From Anaerotruncus rubiinfantis (lineage in GTDB: Bacteria > Bacillota > Clostridia > Oscillospirales > Ruminococcaceae), in contig NZ_FKLA01000009.1 of assembly GCF_900078395.1 (NCBI RefSeq), forward strand, positions 1,378,614-1,442,613: 64,000 nucleotides of DNA, read 5' to 3'. A model generated the notes under the pieces. It did no database searches and had not been told where the DNA came from. It was given only the letters and a program-made list of their open reading frames with translations. Each line of letters opens with the position of its first letter. The first letter of the stretch is position 1. Position numbers and translations under genes: made by a program. Shown here one piece after another: positions 35,187-44,782 of this stretch.

Positions 35187-36008
35187 ATGTTTATCTGTCC
35201 GGTTTGCAAAGGGCCGCTCGACCGCGCGCAGCAGGCTTTCCGCTGCCCGCGTGGTCATTCCTACGACCTTTCGGCACAGGGCTATCTCTACCTGTTGCCG
35301 CCGAATAAAAAGAACAGCCAGGACCCGGGCGACAACGCTGAAATGGTACGCGGACGCACCCGGTTTCTTGATACCGGCTGTTATGAGCCGCTTTCCGATG
35401 CGCTGAATAAGATGCTCGCCGGCCGCTGCAAAAAATCCCCGCGCATTCTTGACGCCGGCTGTGGGGAGGGTTACTACGCCGCGCGCCTTTTTGCGGCGCT
35501 TTCTGCCGCTGGGAAGGAGCCTTCCCTCATCGGTGTGGACATCTCGAAGCGGGCTGTCAAACATGCCGCCAGACGTTGCCCGCAGGCGCGGTTTGCGGTG
35601 GCGAGCCTGTTTGAGCTGCCGGTCGCATCTGGCTCGGTGGATTGCTGCTACAATGTCTTTTCCCCCGTCTGCGCCGGGGAATTTGCCCGCGTACTCACGC
35701 CGGGCGGGCATTTCGCAGCGGTCTATCCGGCGGCACGGCATCTTTTCGGGCTCAAGAAGATCCTCTACGACGCGCCCTATGAAAATCCGGAAAAAACATT
35801 TGAACTGCCGGGTTTCGAAATTCTGGAACGCAAACGGATCAGCTACACGTTTTCACTCGAAGGAAACGAACTGATCGAAAGCCTCTTTTCGATGACGCCG
35901 TACTATTATAAGACACCGGTGGCAGGCTGCGAACGGCTGAAAAGCTGCGAACGCCTTGCGACCGAAGCCGACTTCTGGCTCATCGACTACGTGAAGAGGG
36001 ACGTCTGA
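35187..36008 (+). CDS. rlmA: 23S rRNA (guanine-N1)-methyltransferase
   Basis: SAM-dependent RNA methyltransferase of the RlmA family, 273 residues. N-terminal zinc-binding motif CPVC...CPRGHSY at residues 4-25, then QGYLYLLPP, and SAM motif I ILDAGCGEGYYAARL near residue 92. RlmA proteins modify G745 or G748 in helix 35 of 23S rRNA; the tlrB-type variant gives tylosin resistance in producers, but which guanine is used here is not evident. RBS ACTGGGGG before the ATG. Stop overlaps the next start by one base. Confidence 0.92.
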   Translation: MFICPVCKGPLDRAQQAFRCPRGHSYDLSAQGYLYLLPPNKKNSQDPGDNAEMVRGRTRFLDTGCYEPLSDALNKMLAGRCKKSPRILDAGCGEGYYAARLFAALSAAGKEPSLIGVDISKRAVKHAARRCPQARFAVASLFELPVASGSVDCCYNVFSPVCAGEFARVLTPGGHFAAVYPAARHLFGLKKILYDAPYENPEKTFELPGFEILERKRISYTFSLEGNELIESLFSMTPYYYKTPVAGCERLKSCERLATEADFWLIDYVKRDV

Positions 36009-36511
36009 TGGAAAATGCCGTCTACTTCGCGCGCACTGGGGAAACCGATCTCTCTGCCGCGGCGCGCCGCCTGTTGGCGGACGCGCTTGGATTTTCTCCG
36101 CGTATTGAAAAAGGCGCGCATGGAAACCCGTTTTTGCCGGCGTATCCGGGCATTCACATCAGCATTGCTCACACGCGCGGCGCGGTTGCCTGCGCGGTGT
36201 TTGACCGGCCGGTTGGGATCGACCTGGAGCGCCCGCGCAGGATAAATCCCGCGCTCGCAAAGAAATATTTCACCCCGGCGGAACAGGCATATGCTTTGGA
36301 CGCGGAACAATTCATTGAGGTCTGGACCCGCAAGGAGGCGTGGCTCAAACGGGAGGGTGTGGGGTTCGCATCCGTGGCTCCGGTTTCCTCGATCGAAACA
36401 TGGGGAAACCCGGAAATCGCAACTTTTTGCATCGAAGGCTTCACGATTTCGGTTTGCGCCGCGCCTCTGCGGTTTGTGTTTGTGCAAACGCGCCTCCCCC
36501 CAAACGATTGA
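36008..36511 (+). CDS. Phosphopantetheinyl transferase (Sfp-like, short)
   Basis: Transfers 4'-phosphopantetheine from CoA to carrier proteins. The 167 residues contain the three family motifs: ISIAHTRGAVACAV near 51, VGIDLERPRR near 69 with the Mg-binding Asp, and FTPAEQ followed by EVWTRKEAWLKREG near 100. It is shorter than Sfp (about 225), lacking most of the first subdomain. Overlaps rlmA (TGATG). No carrier-protein or polyketide gene lies in the window, so its partner is unknown. Confidence 0.9.
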   Translation: MENAVYFARTGETDLSAAARRLLADALGFSPRIEKGAHGNPFLPAYPGIHISIAHTRGAVACAVFDRPVGIDLERPRRINPALAKKYFTPAEQAYALDAEQFIEVWTRKEAWLKREGVGFASVAPVSSIETWGNPEIATFCIEGFTISVCAAPLRFVFVQTRLPPND

Positions 36512-36595
36512 ACGGCCAAAAGCCCAATGGAAAGCAATTGGAGCCTGTATCGATTTATGGTTTCATCCTGTTATTGATTTTAATGTGATGTTCCT

Positions 36596-36640
36596 GCAAA
36601 AAAGCCGGGCAAGGGTTTAACCCTTGCCCGGCTTTTTTGC
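36596..36640 (+). terminator. Terminator of rlmA-PPTase
   Basis: Perfect 20-bp arms beginning GCAAAAAAGCCGGGC, loop TTTAA, then a run of Ts. Can act on both strands. Confidence 0.92.
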
Positions 36641-36739
36641 ATTTGGCCTTATAGGCCGCTCCTTATGCCACCCCTCTTAGGGGTGGTTATGACTGGATTT
36701 GAGCGTGCTGCGCAGCTGAATTCACAGCGGCATCCGCCG

Positions 36740-39700
36740 TCATTTTTTCAAAAGCGCCGGAGAGCCGCCGACTGAATCCGTGTGGTTTCTAAACTTTGTG
36801 ATATCGTGGCATGCCAGCAGGCATGCTTCCTGGCCGCCCCAGCGGATCAGAGTGGCGTCCGCAAGGGACCAGATATGCAGGATCGGGTTATAGACCTCCA
36901 AAGTCCGGTTGCGGATTTCCCGAATTCCCCGGGCAGGACAATTTTCGCAGGGGGCATCCCGGTGGAAAAATGCGCTGTGGCAGGGCGTGCCGAGCTGTAT
37001 GTTGGGAACCGTACGAAGAGTTTTTGCATTGACGTAACGCAGAGCGAAGTTGTCCGGATCAATCACGTAGATCCAGGAATTCTGCTCATCCAGGATCATG
37101 CGCAGGTCTCGCGCGGTTGCGAGCGCACGGTCCTGCGCGCGCATTTTGAGCAAAAAGGTGGACAGCAGTTCGGAAATGAAGGTCAGCGCGTTGATCTGGC
37201 TCTGGGTCCACATCCGCAGGATGGTACAGTCGTCAAAGCCCACAAACCCGACGAACTTCCCGGCGTCCCGCACCGCGCACTGCAGAAGGGAACGGATTCC
37301 CTGCGGCGCAAGGATATCATACTGCGCTTTGGACAGGGTGGCAATGTCGCGGCAATAAAAGATGCCGTTTTCATCAAAATTTTCGTGATAGTTGTTTCCA
37401 AGTTCCTCATAGGTCACATGCTGCAGGGAATCGATTTCCGGATGCACCCCATCGTTGCACCATTCAAACGTATTCCGGCACCAGGAGCCGTCTTCGAAAT
37501 CTTCAAAGATATATGCCCGGCTGACATTGTATTTGCGACCGGCCATCTCAAGAATTGCGTTGATCGCCGTTTCGATGTCGCCGGACTCGTAGAGCAGCTT
37601 GAAAGCCTGTGGGACGATGCCGTCAACGCCGAAATCATCCGTGTCGTCCGATTCAATCCGGGTGCCCGCGGCATAAACCTGCTGTGCGCTGAGTCCGAAG
37701 ATTGTGGACATTGTCGCGTTGTTGTAGAGCGCAAACTGATCTTTGCCCTTCAGTTTGGCCTGATAAAGCGCCCGGTCGCAATGTTGGAAAAGCGCCTGAA
37801 AATCAGTGCCGTCGTCCGGGCAGCGGGAGATGCCGACGCTGCAGGTCAGCCGGTTTTCACCGAGCTCAACCTCGAATACGCCGCGATAGGCTTGGATGAT
37901 TTTTTCGGCCTTGTCGATCAGGAACGTTTCGTCAGATGCGTACGTAAGGAAAACCAGGAATTCGTCCCCGCCAAACCGTGCGACGGTATCCCCCGCGCGG
38001 AAGAGCAGTTTCAGGCGGGAAGCGGCTTCCGCCAGTACGGCGTCCCCAAACATGTGGCCGTGAGAATCGTTGATCTGCTTGAAGTTATCAAGATCAAGCA
38101 GCAGCATCGCGAAGCGTTCTGATGTGTCCCGATGGGCCAGCGTATCCTCGATGATTTCGCGGGCGGTGTTTTTCGTATAGAGCTTGGTGAGCGCGTCCCG
38201 TTCGGCTTTGTCGGACAGTTCCTGTGTACGGCGTTTTTCCGCGTCAATATCAATAATGACGCCAACCGCTTTCAATGGCTTTCCCGCGTCATTGAACTGC
38301 GTGGTCGCGCGCAGGCGGCACCAGAGGTACCGTCCGTTCTGGTCAGCGATGCGTATCTCGGCTTCCCCGTAGGGAGCTCCTTTGATCACACTTTCCATCA
38401 GCTTCTGGAAGGCTGGGAGGTCGCTTGGGAAGATATGCGAGGCGGTCTGCATCTGCGCGCTGCTGGATACCGGCCGGTATCCGAACTTTTTGATCCAGTT
38501 GGGGGAATAGGTGACCAGATCCTGCGCGAGATTCCATTCAAAAATGATGTCGTTGGTCTGATCCTGGATAATCTGATACCGTTCCATGCTCAGGCGCAAT
38601 TCTTCCTGCGCCGCTTTGATCTGAGTGATATCGGTCAGGACGCAGTTGAGATATTCGCGCCCGTCCTGCGCCGAAGCAAGCTGGCATTTTTCCAGAACCC
38701 AAACAACCTGGCCTTGTTTGTTCACAATCCGATACTCCAGACGCTGGGTGCTGCTGGCGGAAAGCTGCGCGAGAAACTCCCGGCGCACATACTGCTGGTC
38801 GTCGGGATGGATCATTTCGATGTACCGGTTGTGGAACCGGTCGCTGATTTCCTGCCTGCTGTAGCCAAACAGGGTGGTAAAACCGTCGTTCATATAGGTC
38901 ATAGTGAACCAGCGGTCATTGATACACTGCTGTACCCCGACCTGCAGCTCCTGCGTCAGCGGCGCACAGGCTGTTTCCGTTTGCATTGCGGGGGAGCCGG
39001 CGGGCAGATCCAACGGGCTCCATACGATGAGGATCTTATGGCGTTTGGGATTGTCGATGTCAACGCGCAGCGAGGTGCCTTCGTACCAGATATACTCGCC
39101 GGAGGTACGATGAAATACCCGGTATTTACGGGACTTTTTCATCAGTCCGCTCACAAAAAATTCCTCGATTCCTCCGTCGAGAATTCCAAGTACTTCCAGC
39201 CGGTCATCTGGATGGACGGCATGCTCCGCAAAGGCGCGCATCGACTCCTCAAAGGTGCCGCCGGAACGGAGATCCTGGAAATCGTCGTTTTGCTGGTGGA
39301 TCAGATGGTAGATTCCGCTGTTCATGTCCACTTCCAGAACGGTGGCTCCAATATAACGCAGCATGGCAAGATATTTCATCTGACCAAGTTCAGAGGTATT
39401 CTTGATATTCTGGTATGGGGCGGGGGAGTTGGATATCAGCCGCTCCGTAGTCGTCTTGAGCGTATTGCCGTCCGCGTAGTTGCAGGAAAGCTCATAGAAT
39501 TGTTCGCGTACGTTTTTCAGGCTTTCCAAAAGCATGGGGGAAAACGCGCCGCACTCCCCATTGAGGATCATGGTCATCGCCCGTTTCGGCGGGATCGCCT
39601 TTTTATAAACCCGATCGGTAGTCAGCGCGTCGTATGCGTCGGCGATTCCAACCGCCTGGGCATAAATGGGAGTGTTATCCCCTTTCAGTCCATCCGGATA

Positions 39701-40519
39701 TCCGGCGCCGTCCCACCGCTCATGGTGATACCGGCAGATATTATAAGCGTACAGCAGATATTCCTTATCCCCCATCCGGTCGAGGCCCGCAAGGATCTCA
39801 CAACCCTTCACAGTATGGGTCTTCATCACCTCAAATTCCTCCGGCGTGAGCCGCCCCGGTTTGCTGAGGATGGTATCCGGAATGGAAATCTTGCCGATGT
39901 CGTGCAGGGCGGCGGCCTCCGCGATGACGCTGACCGCATGTTCATCCAGATCGTATTCAGGACAGCAGCGCATCACATTTTCGAGCAGGACCTTGGTGAA
40001 CATGCGGATGCGCAGGACATGCTGACCGGTTTCGGCGCTGCGGTGCTCGATGACGGAAGAAAGGGTGTCCATGATGACGTCGCGGGATTCCCGCAGCTTT
40101 GTCGCCTGCTCTTCCACCATCTCCTCCAGATGTGTCTTGTGGCGGTTGAGATCGACCGCATTCTGCACTCTCCGACGGACCACATGCGGCTCGAACGGTT
40201 TGATGATAATATCCGCGGCGCCAAGATCGAAAGCACGGACTTCGTTTTCGGTTGAATCCTCAGAAGTGATGACAATGATCGGAAAGTTGTCCATCAGTCC
40301 GTTCTGGGACATCTCCGACATGACCTGATAACCATCCTTGAGGGGCATCACCAGGTCGAGCAGGACTGCGGCCAGCGAATGCCGGTACTGTTTGATGAGC
40401 AGCATGGCCTGCTCGCCGTTTTCCGCTTCCAGCAGATTGTATTCCGGCTCGAAAAGCGCACGGAGGATTGCCCGGTTGATCTCCATATCGTCAACGATCA
40501 GAAGCGTATCCCGGTTCAC
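36740..40519 (-). CDS. REC / HD-GYP / PAS / GGDEF / GAF cyclic-di-GMP turnover protein
   Basis: A 1259-residue cytoplasmic signalling protein without membrane spans. Order: receiver 1-125 (Asp55, Lys107); HD-GYP phosphodiesterase 145-335 (HD at 206-207, GYP at 273-275); PAS-like modules about 390-505, 520-635 and 645-765; GGDEF cyclase 770-935 with RAGD inhibitory site at 841-844 and intact GGDEF at 850-854; GAF-like about 965-1130; a final PAS-like module with a Cys-rich CENCPARG. Both opposing catalytic motifs are intact. GTG at 40519 is preceded by AAGGAGG; an ATG at 40561 has no RBS. A paralogue of similar order lies at 61510-63576. It has its own promoter and a leader of about 220 bases. 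Confidence 0.9.
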   Translation of the reverse strand: MNRDTLLIVDDMEINRAILRALFEPEYNLLEAENGEQAMLLIKQYRHSLAAVLLDLVMPLKDGYQVMSEMSQNGLMDNFPIIVITSEDSTENEVRAFDLGAADIIIKPFEPHVVRRRVQNAVDLNRHKTHLEEMVEEQATKLRESRDVIMDTLSSVIEHRSAETGQHVLRIRMFTKVLLENVMRCCPEYDLDEHAVSVIAEAAALHDIGKISIPDTILSKPGRLTPEEFEVMKTHTVKGCEILAGLDRMGDKEYLLYAYNICRYHHERWDGAGYPDGLKGDNTPIYAQAVGIADAYDALTTDRVYKKAIPPKRAMTMILNGECGAFSPMLLESLKNVREQFYELSCNYADGNTLKTTTERLISNSPAPYQNIKNTSELGQMKYLAMLRYIGATVLEVDMNSGIYHLIHQQNDDFQDLRSGGTFEESMRAFAEHAVHPDDRLEVLGILDGGIEEFFVSGLMKKSRKYRVFHRTSGEYIWYEGTSLRVDIDNPKRHKILIVWSPLDLPAGSPAMQTETACAPLTQELQVGVQQCINDRWFTMTYMNDGFTTLFGYSRQEISDRFHNRYIEMIHPDDQQYVRREFLAQLSASSTQRLEYRIVNKQGQVVWVLEKCQLASAQDGREYLNCVLTDITQIKAAQEELRLSMERYQIIQDQTNDIIFEWNLAQDLVTYSPNWIKKFGYRPVSSSAQMQTASHIFPSDLPAFQKLMESVIKGAPYGEAEIRIADQNGRYLWCRLRATTQFNDAGKPLKAVGVIIDIDAEKRRTQELSDKAERDALTKLYTKNTAREIIEDTLAHRDTSERFAMLLLDLDNFKQINDSHGHMFGDAVLAEAASRLKLLFRAGDTVARFGGDEFLVFLTYASDETFLIDKAEKIIQAYRGVFEVELGENRLTCSVGISRCPDDGTDFQALFQHCDRALYQAKLKGKDQFALYNNATMSTIFGLSAQQVYAAGTRIESDDTDDFGVDGIVPQAFKLLYESGDIETAINAILEMAGRKYNVSRAYIFEDFEDGSWCRNTFEWCNDGVHPEIDSLQHVTYEELGNNYHENFDENGIFYCRDIATLSKAQYDILAPQGIRSLLQCAVRDAGKFVGFVGFDDCTILRMWTQSQINALTFISELLSTFLLKMRAQDRALATARDLRMILDEQNSWIYVIDPDNFALRYVNAKTLRTVPNIQLGTPCHSAFFHRDAPCENCPARGIREIRNRTLEVYNPILHIWSLADATLIRWGGQEACLLACHDITKFRNHTDSVGGSPALLKK

Positions 40520-40748
40520 TGCATCCCCCTCCTTGTTCCCAACTTCAAAAATAGACCCCATACCGGCGAGCGGGGAAAACTCCCGGATAGGGCGGTTTTT
40601 TCTATAGAGCGGCAGCTGTTCATCGCCGGGATACCTCCATTGCCATAAACGCTGGCATCAAATTGCAATGGATTACAAAACAAACCTTTCTGTCAACCAG
40701 AGGATTGGAAAGCGAGAGGTTGTGTAATGCCATTTCCATATATCATAC

Positions 40749-40777
40749 AGTATACTATATAAAATCCAGACTCACAA
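40749..40777 (-). promoter_or_regulatory. Promoter of the REC/HD-GYP/GGDEF gene
   Basis: Minus strand TTGTGA (40772-40777), 17-base spacer, TATACT (40749-40754). Confidence 0.75.
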
Positions 40778-40840
40778 CAACAAATTACGACATATGCGGA
40801 ACCGAATTTTTTGTGGCAAGGTCGAAAATCCAACACAGAG

Positions 40841-40885
40841 CGGAAAAACAAACAGCCGGGCATCTCCATGTGAGACACCCGGCTG
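40841..40885 (-). terminator. Terminator of the nhaC-cyuA operon
   Basis: Minus strand CAGCCGGG...CCCGGCTG with inner TCTC/GAGA, followed by TTTGTTTTT. Confidence 0.85.
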
Positions 40886-40902
40886 CCCTGATGAGGGAGG
40901 AA

Positions 40903-42189
40903 CTATTTCAACTTGCTTTCAAAGATTTCAACAATGGTCTTTTCGGTGCCGACCATACCAGGCGAAGCGATGAGACCCATATGCTTCATGGTGAGTTCCG
41001 GTGTCCTGCCGTTGATGCCGTGCACGTCGAAGATATAGGTGCCATTCATGGCCAGCTCGACCGACTTGAATGCCGCGTCCACCGCCACAATCCCCTTCAT
41101 GGTGCATCCCTGGTTGCCGCCGTCGCAGATCATGCCGGTGATGCTTGACGCCATGTTGTTGATCGTGTGGATCATCTGTTCGACCGTGCCGTCGCGCAGG
41201 AACACCAGCGCGCAGGCCATACCGGTGCCGGCAGCGATTGCGCAGCCGCAGAAAGCAGACAGGCGGCCGGAATATTCCTTAATGTACATGCAGACCAGAT
41301 AGCTCAGCGCGGTTGCGCGCAGCAACTTCTCCTCCGGCAGGTCCCGGGCCTTGCATTCGGCATAGAGCGGCATGGTGGCGATGATGCCGTGCGCGCCCGA
41401 GCCGGTGATGCTCATGGCGGGTTTGTCAAGCCCAATGACCCGCGCTTCGATCGCCGCGTTGCAGAGCAGCTGGGCGGTCTTGAGCGCGTCCTTCGAAAAG
41501 ACCTCGTCGCCGTTCATCTTCTTGAGATAACGCGCGAAGGTGGTACGCGGATTCGCGAGCCCCTCTTCGAAGAGCTCGAGGTTCACCTTGTAGGCTTCGC
41601 GGATGAACTCGATTTCGGAAAAGGGTACGGTTTTTGCATAATCGACCAGCTGTGCGAGAGTATAGCTGTGGATCTCATGGCCGCCGCCCGGCTGTCCGTC
41701 GAGATTTTCCGCTTTTTCCGCTTCCTTCTCGAATTCCACCTTGCCGTTTACGAGGATGCGCACGATATTGGTGTGTGCGTCGCGGATAGTGACGACGCAT
41801 TCGTCGGTGGCGGTCTTGACGGTGGCCTCAATGAAGATATCGGAGGTGATTCCGGAAAGCTGGACGGTCACACGCCCTTGATCCACCAGCTTTTGGGCTT
41901 CAGCATTGTCCTCCGGGGTGACGTTCGCGAGCGATTCCAGACCTTTTTCACAGTCTCCGGCGACAACGCCAAGCGCGGCGGAGAAGATGTTGCCGACCTC
42001 GTTTGAGTTCGGAATCCCGCAGGTGAACGCATTTTTATACATGCCGGAGTTCATTGCGACCGAAACGCTTTCGATCGGGCCTTGGGTGTAACTGCGGGCC
42101 TTGGCCGCCGCAAAGGCAATGGCGCCCGGCTCGGTGACCCCCAGCGCTGGCTTCATATCGTCCTTGATCAGTTGTGTGAGTCGATTCAT
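40903..42189 (-). CDS. cyuA: L-cysteine desulfidase / serine dehydratase-like protein (CyuA family)
   Basis: A 428-residue cytoplasmic Fe-S enzyme of the CyuA (YhaM, UPF0597) family, which in E. coli and Methanocaldococcus converts cysteine to pyruvate, ammonia and sulfide. Family features: TEPGAIAFAAAKA near residue 19, MNSGMYKNAFTCGIPN, SGAHGIIATMP, and the Cys set in FCGCAIAAGTG and CDGGNQGCTMK that ligates the cluster. Length fits. Located 36 bases behind an NhaC-family gene. Related proteins may use other amino acids, so substrate is likely but not certain. Confidence 0.88.
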   Translation of the reverse strand: MNRLTQLIKDDMKPALGVTEPGAIAFAAAKARSYTQGPIESVSVAMNSGMYKNAFTCGIPNSNEVGNIFSAALGVVAGDCEKGLESLANVTPEDNAEAQKLVDQGRVTVQLSGITSDIFIEATVKTATDECVVTIRDAHTNIVRILVNGKVEFEKEAEKAENLDGQPGGGHEIHSYTLAQLVDYAKTVPFSEIEFIREAYKVNLELFEEGLANPRTTFARYLKKMNGDEVFSKDALKTAQLLCNAAIEARVIGLDKPAMSITGSGAHGIIATMPLYAECKARDLPEEKLLRATALSYLVCMYIKEYSGRLSAFCGCAIAAGTGMACALVFLRDGTVEQMIHTINNMASSITGMICDGGNQGCTMKGIVAVDAAFKSVELAMNGTYIFDVHGINGRTPELTMKHMGLIASPGMVGTEKTIVEIFESKLK

Positions 42190-42225
42190 GGCGAAAACAA
42201 CCTCCTTAATTCTGTCGTGTCCCGG

Positions 42226-43692
42226 TTATTTTCCCGCCGGGGCTTTGCCTTTTGCTTCTTCTTTGACAATCTCACCCTTCGGGCCCTCAAACATCCGGCC
42301 CCAGCCGATGATGCAGGCGACCAACGTCACAACCCAGATTGCCCACGGATAAAAAGCGGTGAAGAGCATGTCGGTGGGCGCCAGCTGCGGCAGGAATGGG
42401 TAAGTATCCTTCATGGACGAAAGTCCGCCGAGCAGCAGAAGCACACAGCCGCCAAACGGGGCAAAGAACGGGAAGGAACAGATGGTGGTCGCGAGGATGT
42501 TGGCGCTGCGGTATGGATGCAGGTTGTTCTTACGGCCAATCGCGTTGACAAACGGCGCCACGCAGATATTTGCGATGGTGTTGATCGCTGCGATCAGGAT
42601 GCCGAAGATCGAAGAAAGCGAGAAGATTGCCAGCTCGGCGCCGCGCGGGGTCTTGATGACCGTGTCGTTGAGCCAGTTGACCGTCTTTTCCATGCATCCG
42701 CTGCGTACCAGCAGGTTGCCCATGGAGACGACCAGGATGAGCAGGATGGAAACGGTGGTCATGCCCGCGATGCCGCTCGGGATCGCGCCGACAAGCGCGC
42801 CGTCCTGGATGGCGACGATCGCGGAGAAATCAAACAGTCCCGCGCCGAGGCCGATGATGATGGCTGCGAGGATGCCGACTCCCAGCGATGCGAAAATATT
42901 GACGCCGCGCACCGCAAGGATGATGACGATGACGGTCGGGATCAGCAGGAGCAGACCGGCAGGCATCTGGTACTGGGCCAGCAGGCTTTCCGCCTGTGCG
43001 GCGTCCATGACGCTGCCCGATCCGCCGAAGATGAAGAACATCACGGCGGCGATGACCCCGCCCACAATGACAAGCGGCGAACGGGTCCGCACCGTCCCGC
43101 CGATATCCGCGGTGCCGTCCTTGTTGTTATACTCCTGACTGGTGGCCGCGATGATGGTGGTGTCGGAGACCGGCGCCAGGTTGTCGCCGACCGCCGCGCC
43201 GGACAGGATCGCGCCCGCCAGAACCGCCGGGTTCGAGCCGAGCAGGATGCCGGCCGGATAGATGATAAAGCTCATGGTCGAGATGGTTCCAAATCCGGAA
43301 CCGGTCGCCATGGCGAATACGGCTGAGAAAATGAAGGCCGCGACGGTGAAGGCGGCGCCACTCATATGCAGCTTGACGCTCAGCCAGACGAGCCCTTCCA
43401 CAATGTGGCCGCTTTTGAGGATGTTGCCGTAGATGCCGACAACCAGCCAGAGCATGACGGCTGTCATACCGACCTTTGATCCGAGACCCTCCAGGATGAC
43501 GTTCCAGTATTCCTCCAGATCCTTGACAAACAACATGCCGACGAGCAGTCCGATGACGCCCGCGCCGATCATCATGTTCAGGTCAGCCGCATTGACGAAA
43601 GACAGGGCAATTGTGATAACGATGAAGATTGCGAAGGGAACCAGCGCGAGAAAGCTGCTGCCTCTGAATTCCAGATTTTTTTCGTCTTTCAT
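42226..43692 (-). CDS. NhaC-family sodium/solute antiporter
   Basis: Membrane transporter, 488 residues and about 12-13 spans. The NhaC hallmark GDNLAPVSDTTIIAAT is present near residue 170, with ATGSGFGTISTMSFIIYPAGILLG before it and INTIANICVAPFVNAIG later. Named members exchange Na+ for H+ or for malate/lactate and amino acids. Pairing with cyuA and the divergent YheO-type regulator suggests uptake of cysteine or a related amino acid; this is inference. RBS GGAGGAG before the ATG. Confidence 0.88.
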   Translation of the reverse strand: MKDEKNLEFRGSSFLALVPFAIFIVITIALSFVNAADLNMMIGAGVIGLLVGMLFVKDLEEYWNVILEGLGSKVGMTAVMLWLVVGIYGNILKSGHIVEGLVWLSVKLHMSGAAFTVAAFIFSAVFAMATGSGFGTISTMSFIIYPAGILLGSNPAVLAGAILSGAAVGDNLAPVSDTTIIAATSQEYNNKDGTADIGGTVRTRSPLVIVGGVIAAVMFFIFGGSGSVMDAAQAESLLAQYQMPAGLLLLIPTVIVIILAVRGVNIFASLGVGILAAIIIGLGAGLFDFSAIVAIQDGALVGAIPSGIAGMTTVSILLILVVSMGNLLVRSGCMEKTVNWLNDTVIKTPRGAELAIFSLSSIFGILIAAINTIANICVAPFVNAIGRKNNLHPYRSANILATTICSFPFFAPFGGCVLLLLGGLSSMKDTYPFLPQLAPTDMLFTAFYPWAIWVVTLVACIIGWGRMFEGPKGEIVKEEAKGKAPAGK

Positions 43693-43837
43693 GGTTACTC
43701 TCCTCCTCTTTGTTGTCAGGTGGCGGATAGGTTAACGCTTCACCTCCCAACGCCTAATACCACCAATGCTATGTCAAAAATATAAAAAACATAAATAAAT
43801 GTTGATAAAAATTGTTAAATAAGTTTAATGCAAATAC

Positions 43838-43866
43838 AGTATAGCATTGAAATTATCACATTGCAA
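43838..43866 (-). promoter_or_regulatory. Promoter of the nhaC-cyuA operon
   Basis: Minus strand TTGCAA (43861-43866), 17-base spacer, TATACT (43838-43843). It lies in a very AT-rich divergent region. Confidence 0.75.
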
Positions 43867-43988
43867 GAGATTTTATCAAAACAATAATTTTTTATCGCAA
43901 AAATAATTTCAGGATCTTTTCTACTTGCTATCTGGATTCACAGGTGTTATTCTGGAACTATCTGAACGGTCATGGAAGGAGGATTTCA

Positions 43989-44675
43989 ATGAAGGACCAG
44001 GAACTAATGCAGGTGTTTGTCCCGCTTGTGGATTTCCTCGCGGAGGTCTTTGGAGAAAGCTGCGAGGTTATCCTGCACGATCTGTCAAATCCGGAGCATT
44101 CGGTGATCGCGCTGCGCAACGGGCATCTTTCCGGCCGCGCAATCGGCAGCTCTATGACCGATCTGGCCTTTCGGGTTTACAGCGAAAAGCAGTATGAAGG
44201 GGAGGACTTTTTGGCCAACTACCGCGGTTATTCCGGCGGAAAAATTTTTGTCTCCTCCACCTTTTATATCAAGAATGAAGGCCGGCTGATCGGGATGCTC
44301 TGCATCAACAGCGACACCTCTCAGGCATCCGAACTCCGGGATATTTTTAACCGTTTTATGCGGCGTTTCGAGGTGCGGGAGGATCTTCCGCATGTCGAGG
44401 AGAACCTTGGGAATCCAGTGGTTTCGATGGTGCATTCACTGATCGATAAGGCGATTCAGGAAGCGGGGATCTCGCCCGCGCGCATGACCAAAGCCGAAAA
44501 GGTTCAACTGGTACAGAAGCTCAACGCGCAGGGCATCCTGCTGATGAAAGGAGCGGTTGCGGAAATTGCCGAGCAGCTTTCCATTTCCGAACCGACCGTT
44601 TACCGCTATCTGAATGGATCGTCGTCCGGTGTAAAGAACCGCCGTGCCAGCGGGGTGAATGAACATCGCGAATGA
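43989..44675 (+). CDS. YheO-type PAS/helix-turn-helix regulator
   Basis: A 228-residue transcription factor with an N-terminal YheO-like PAS domain (about 5-120; FGESCEVILHDLSNPEHSVIAL is typical) and a C-terminal helix-turn-helix (about 165-210; GAVAEIAEQLSISEPTVYRYL). Start 43989 has AGGAGG at 6 bases. Such regulators commonly sit beside amino-acid catabolism genes, and here it is divergent from nhaC-cyuA, so it probably controls them. Confidence 0.9.
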   Translation: MKDQELMQVFVPLVDFLAEVFGESCEVILHDLSNPEHSVIALRNGHLSGRAIGSSMTDLAFRVYSEKQYEGEDFLANYRGYSGGKIFVSSTFYIKNEGRLIGMLCINSDTSQASELRDIFNRFMRRFEVREDLPHVEENLGNPVVSMVHSLIDKAIQEAGISPARMTKAEKVQLVQKLNAQGILLMKGAVAEIAEQLSISEPTVYRYLNGSSSGVKNRRASGVNEHRE

Positions 44676-44739
44676 TCCGCGGGAGATGCTGCGCCGGATG
44701 GGAATCCCTGTTTGTGGCAATGAGGCACCGGTGACAGAC

Positions 44740-44777
44740 AAAACAAAACCCCCCGCGCGGCAACGCCGCGCGGGGGG
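44740..44777 (-). terminator. Terminator of tRNA-Thr
   Basis: 13-bp GC-rich stem (CCCCCCGCGCGGC, loop AAC) followed on the minus strand by TTTTGTTTT. Confidence 0.85.
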
Positions 44778-44782
44778 AAGGT

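Larger units (their letters stand above)
40520..40902. other. Intergenic stretch with terminator, promoter and long leader
   Basis: No gene seen. Contains the cyuA terminator (40841-40885), the promoter at 40749-40777 and a 220-base leader on the minus strand. In the leader CCATTGC and GCAATGG form an inverted repeat, and CCGGGAG...CCCC-type pairs follow; no known cyclic-di-GMP riboswitch core was recognised. Confidence 0.45.

Noticed and set aside
38132..40255. 707-codon open frame on the plus strand opposite the REC/HD-GYP/GGDEF gene
   Set aside because: It mirrors the codon bias of the well-recognised minus-strand gene, has no RBS and no recognisable domain.
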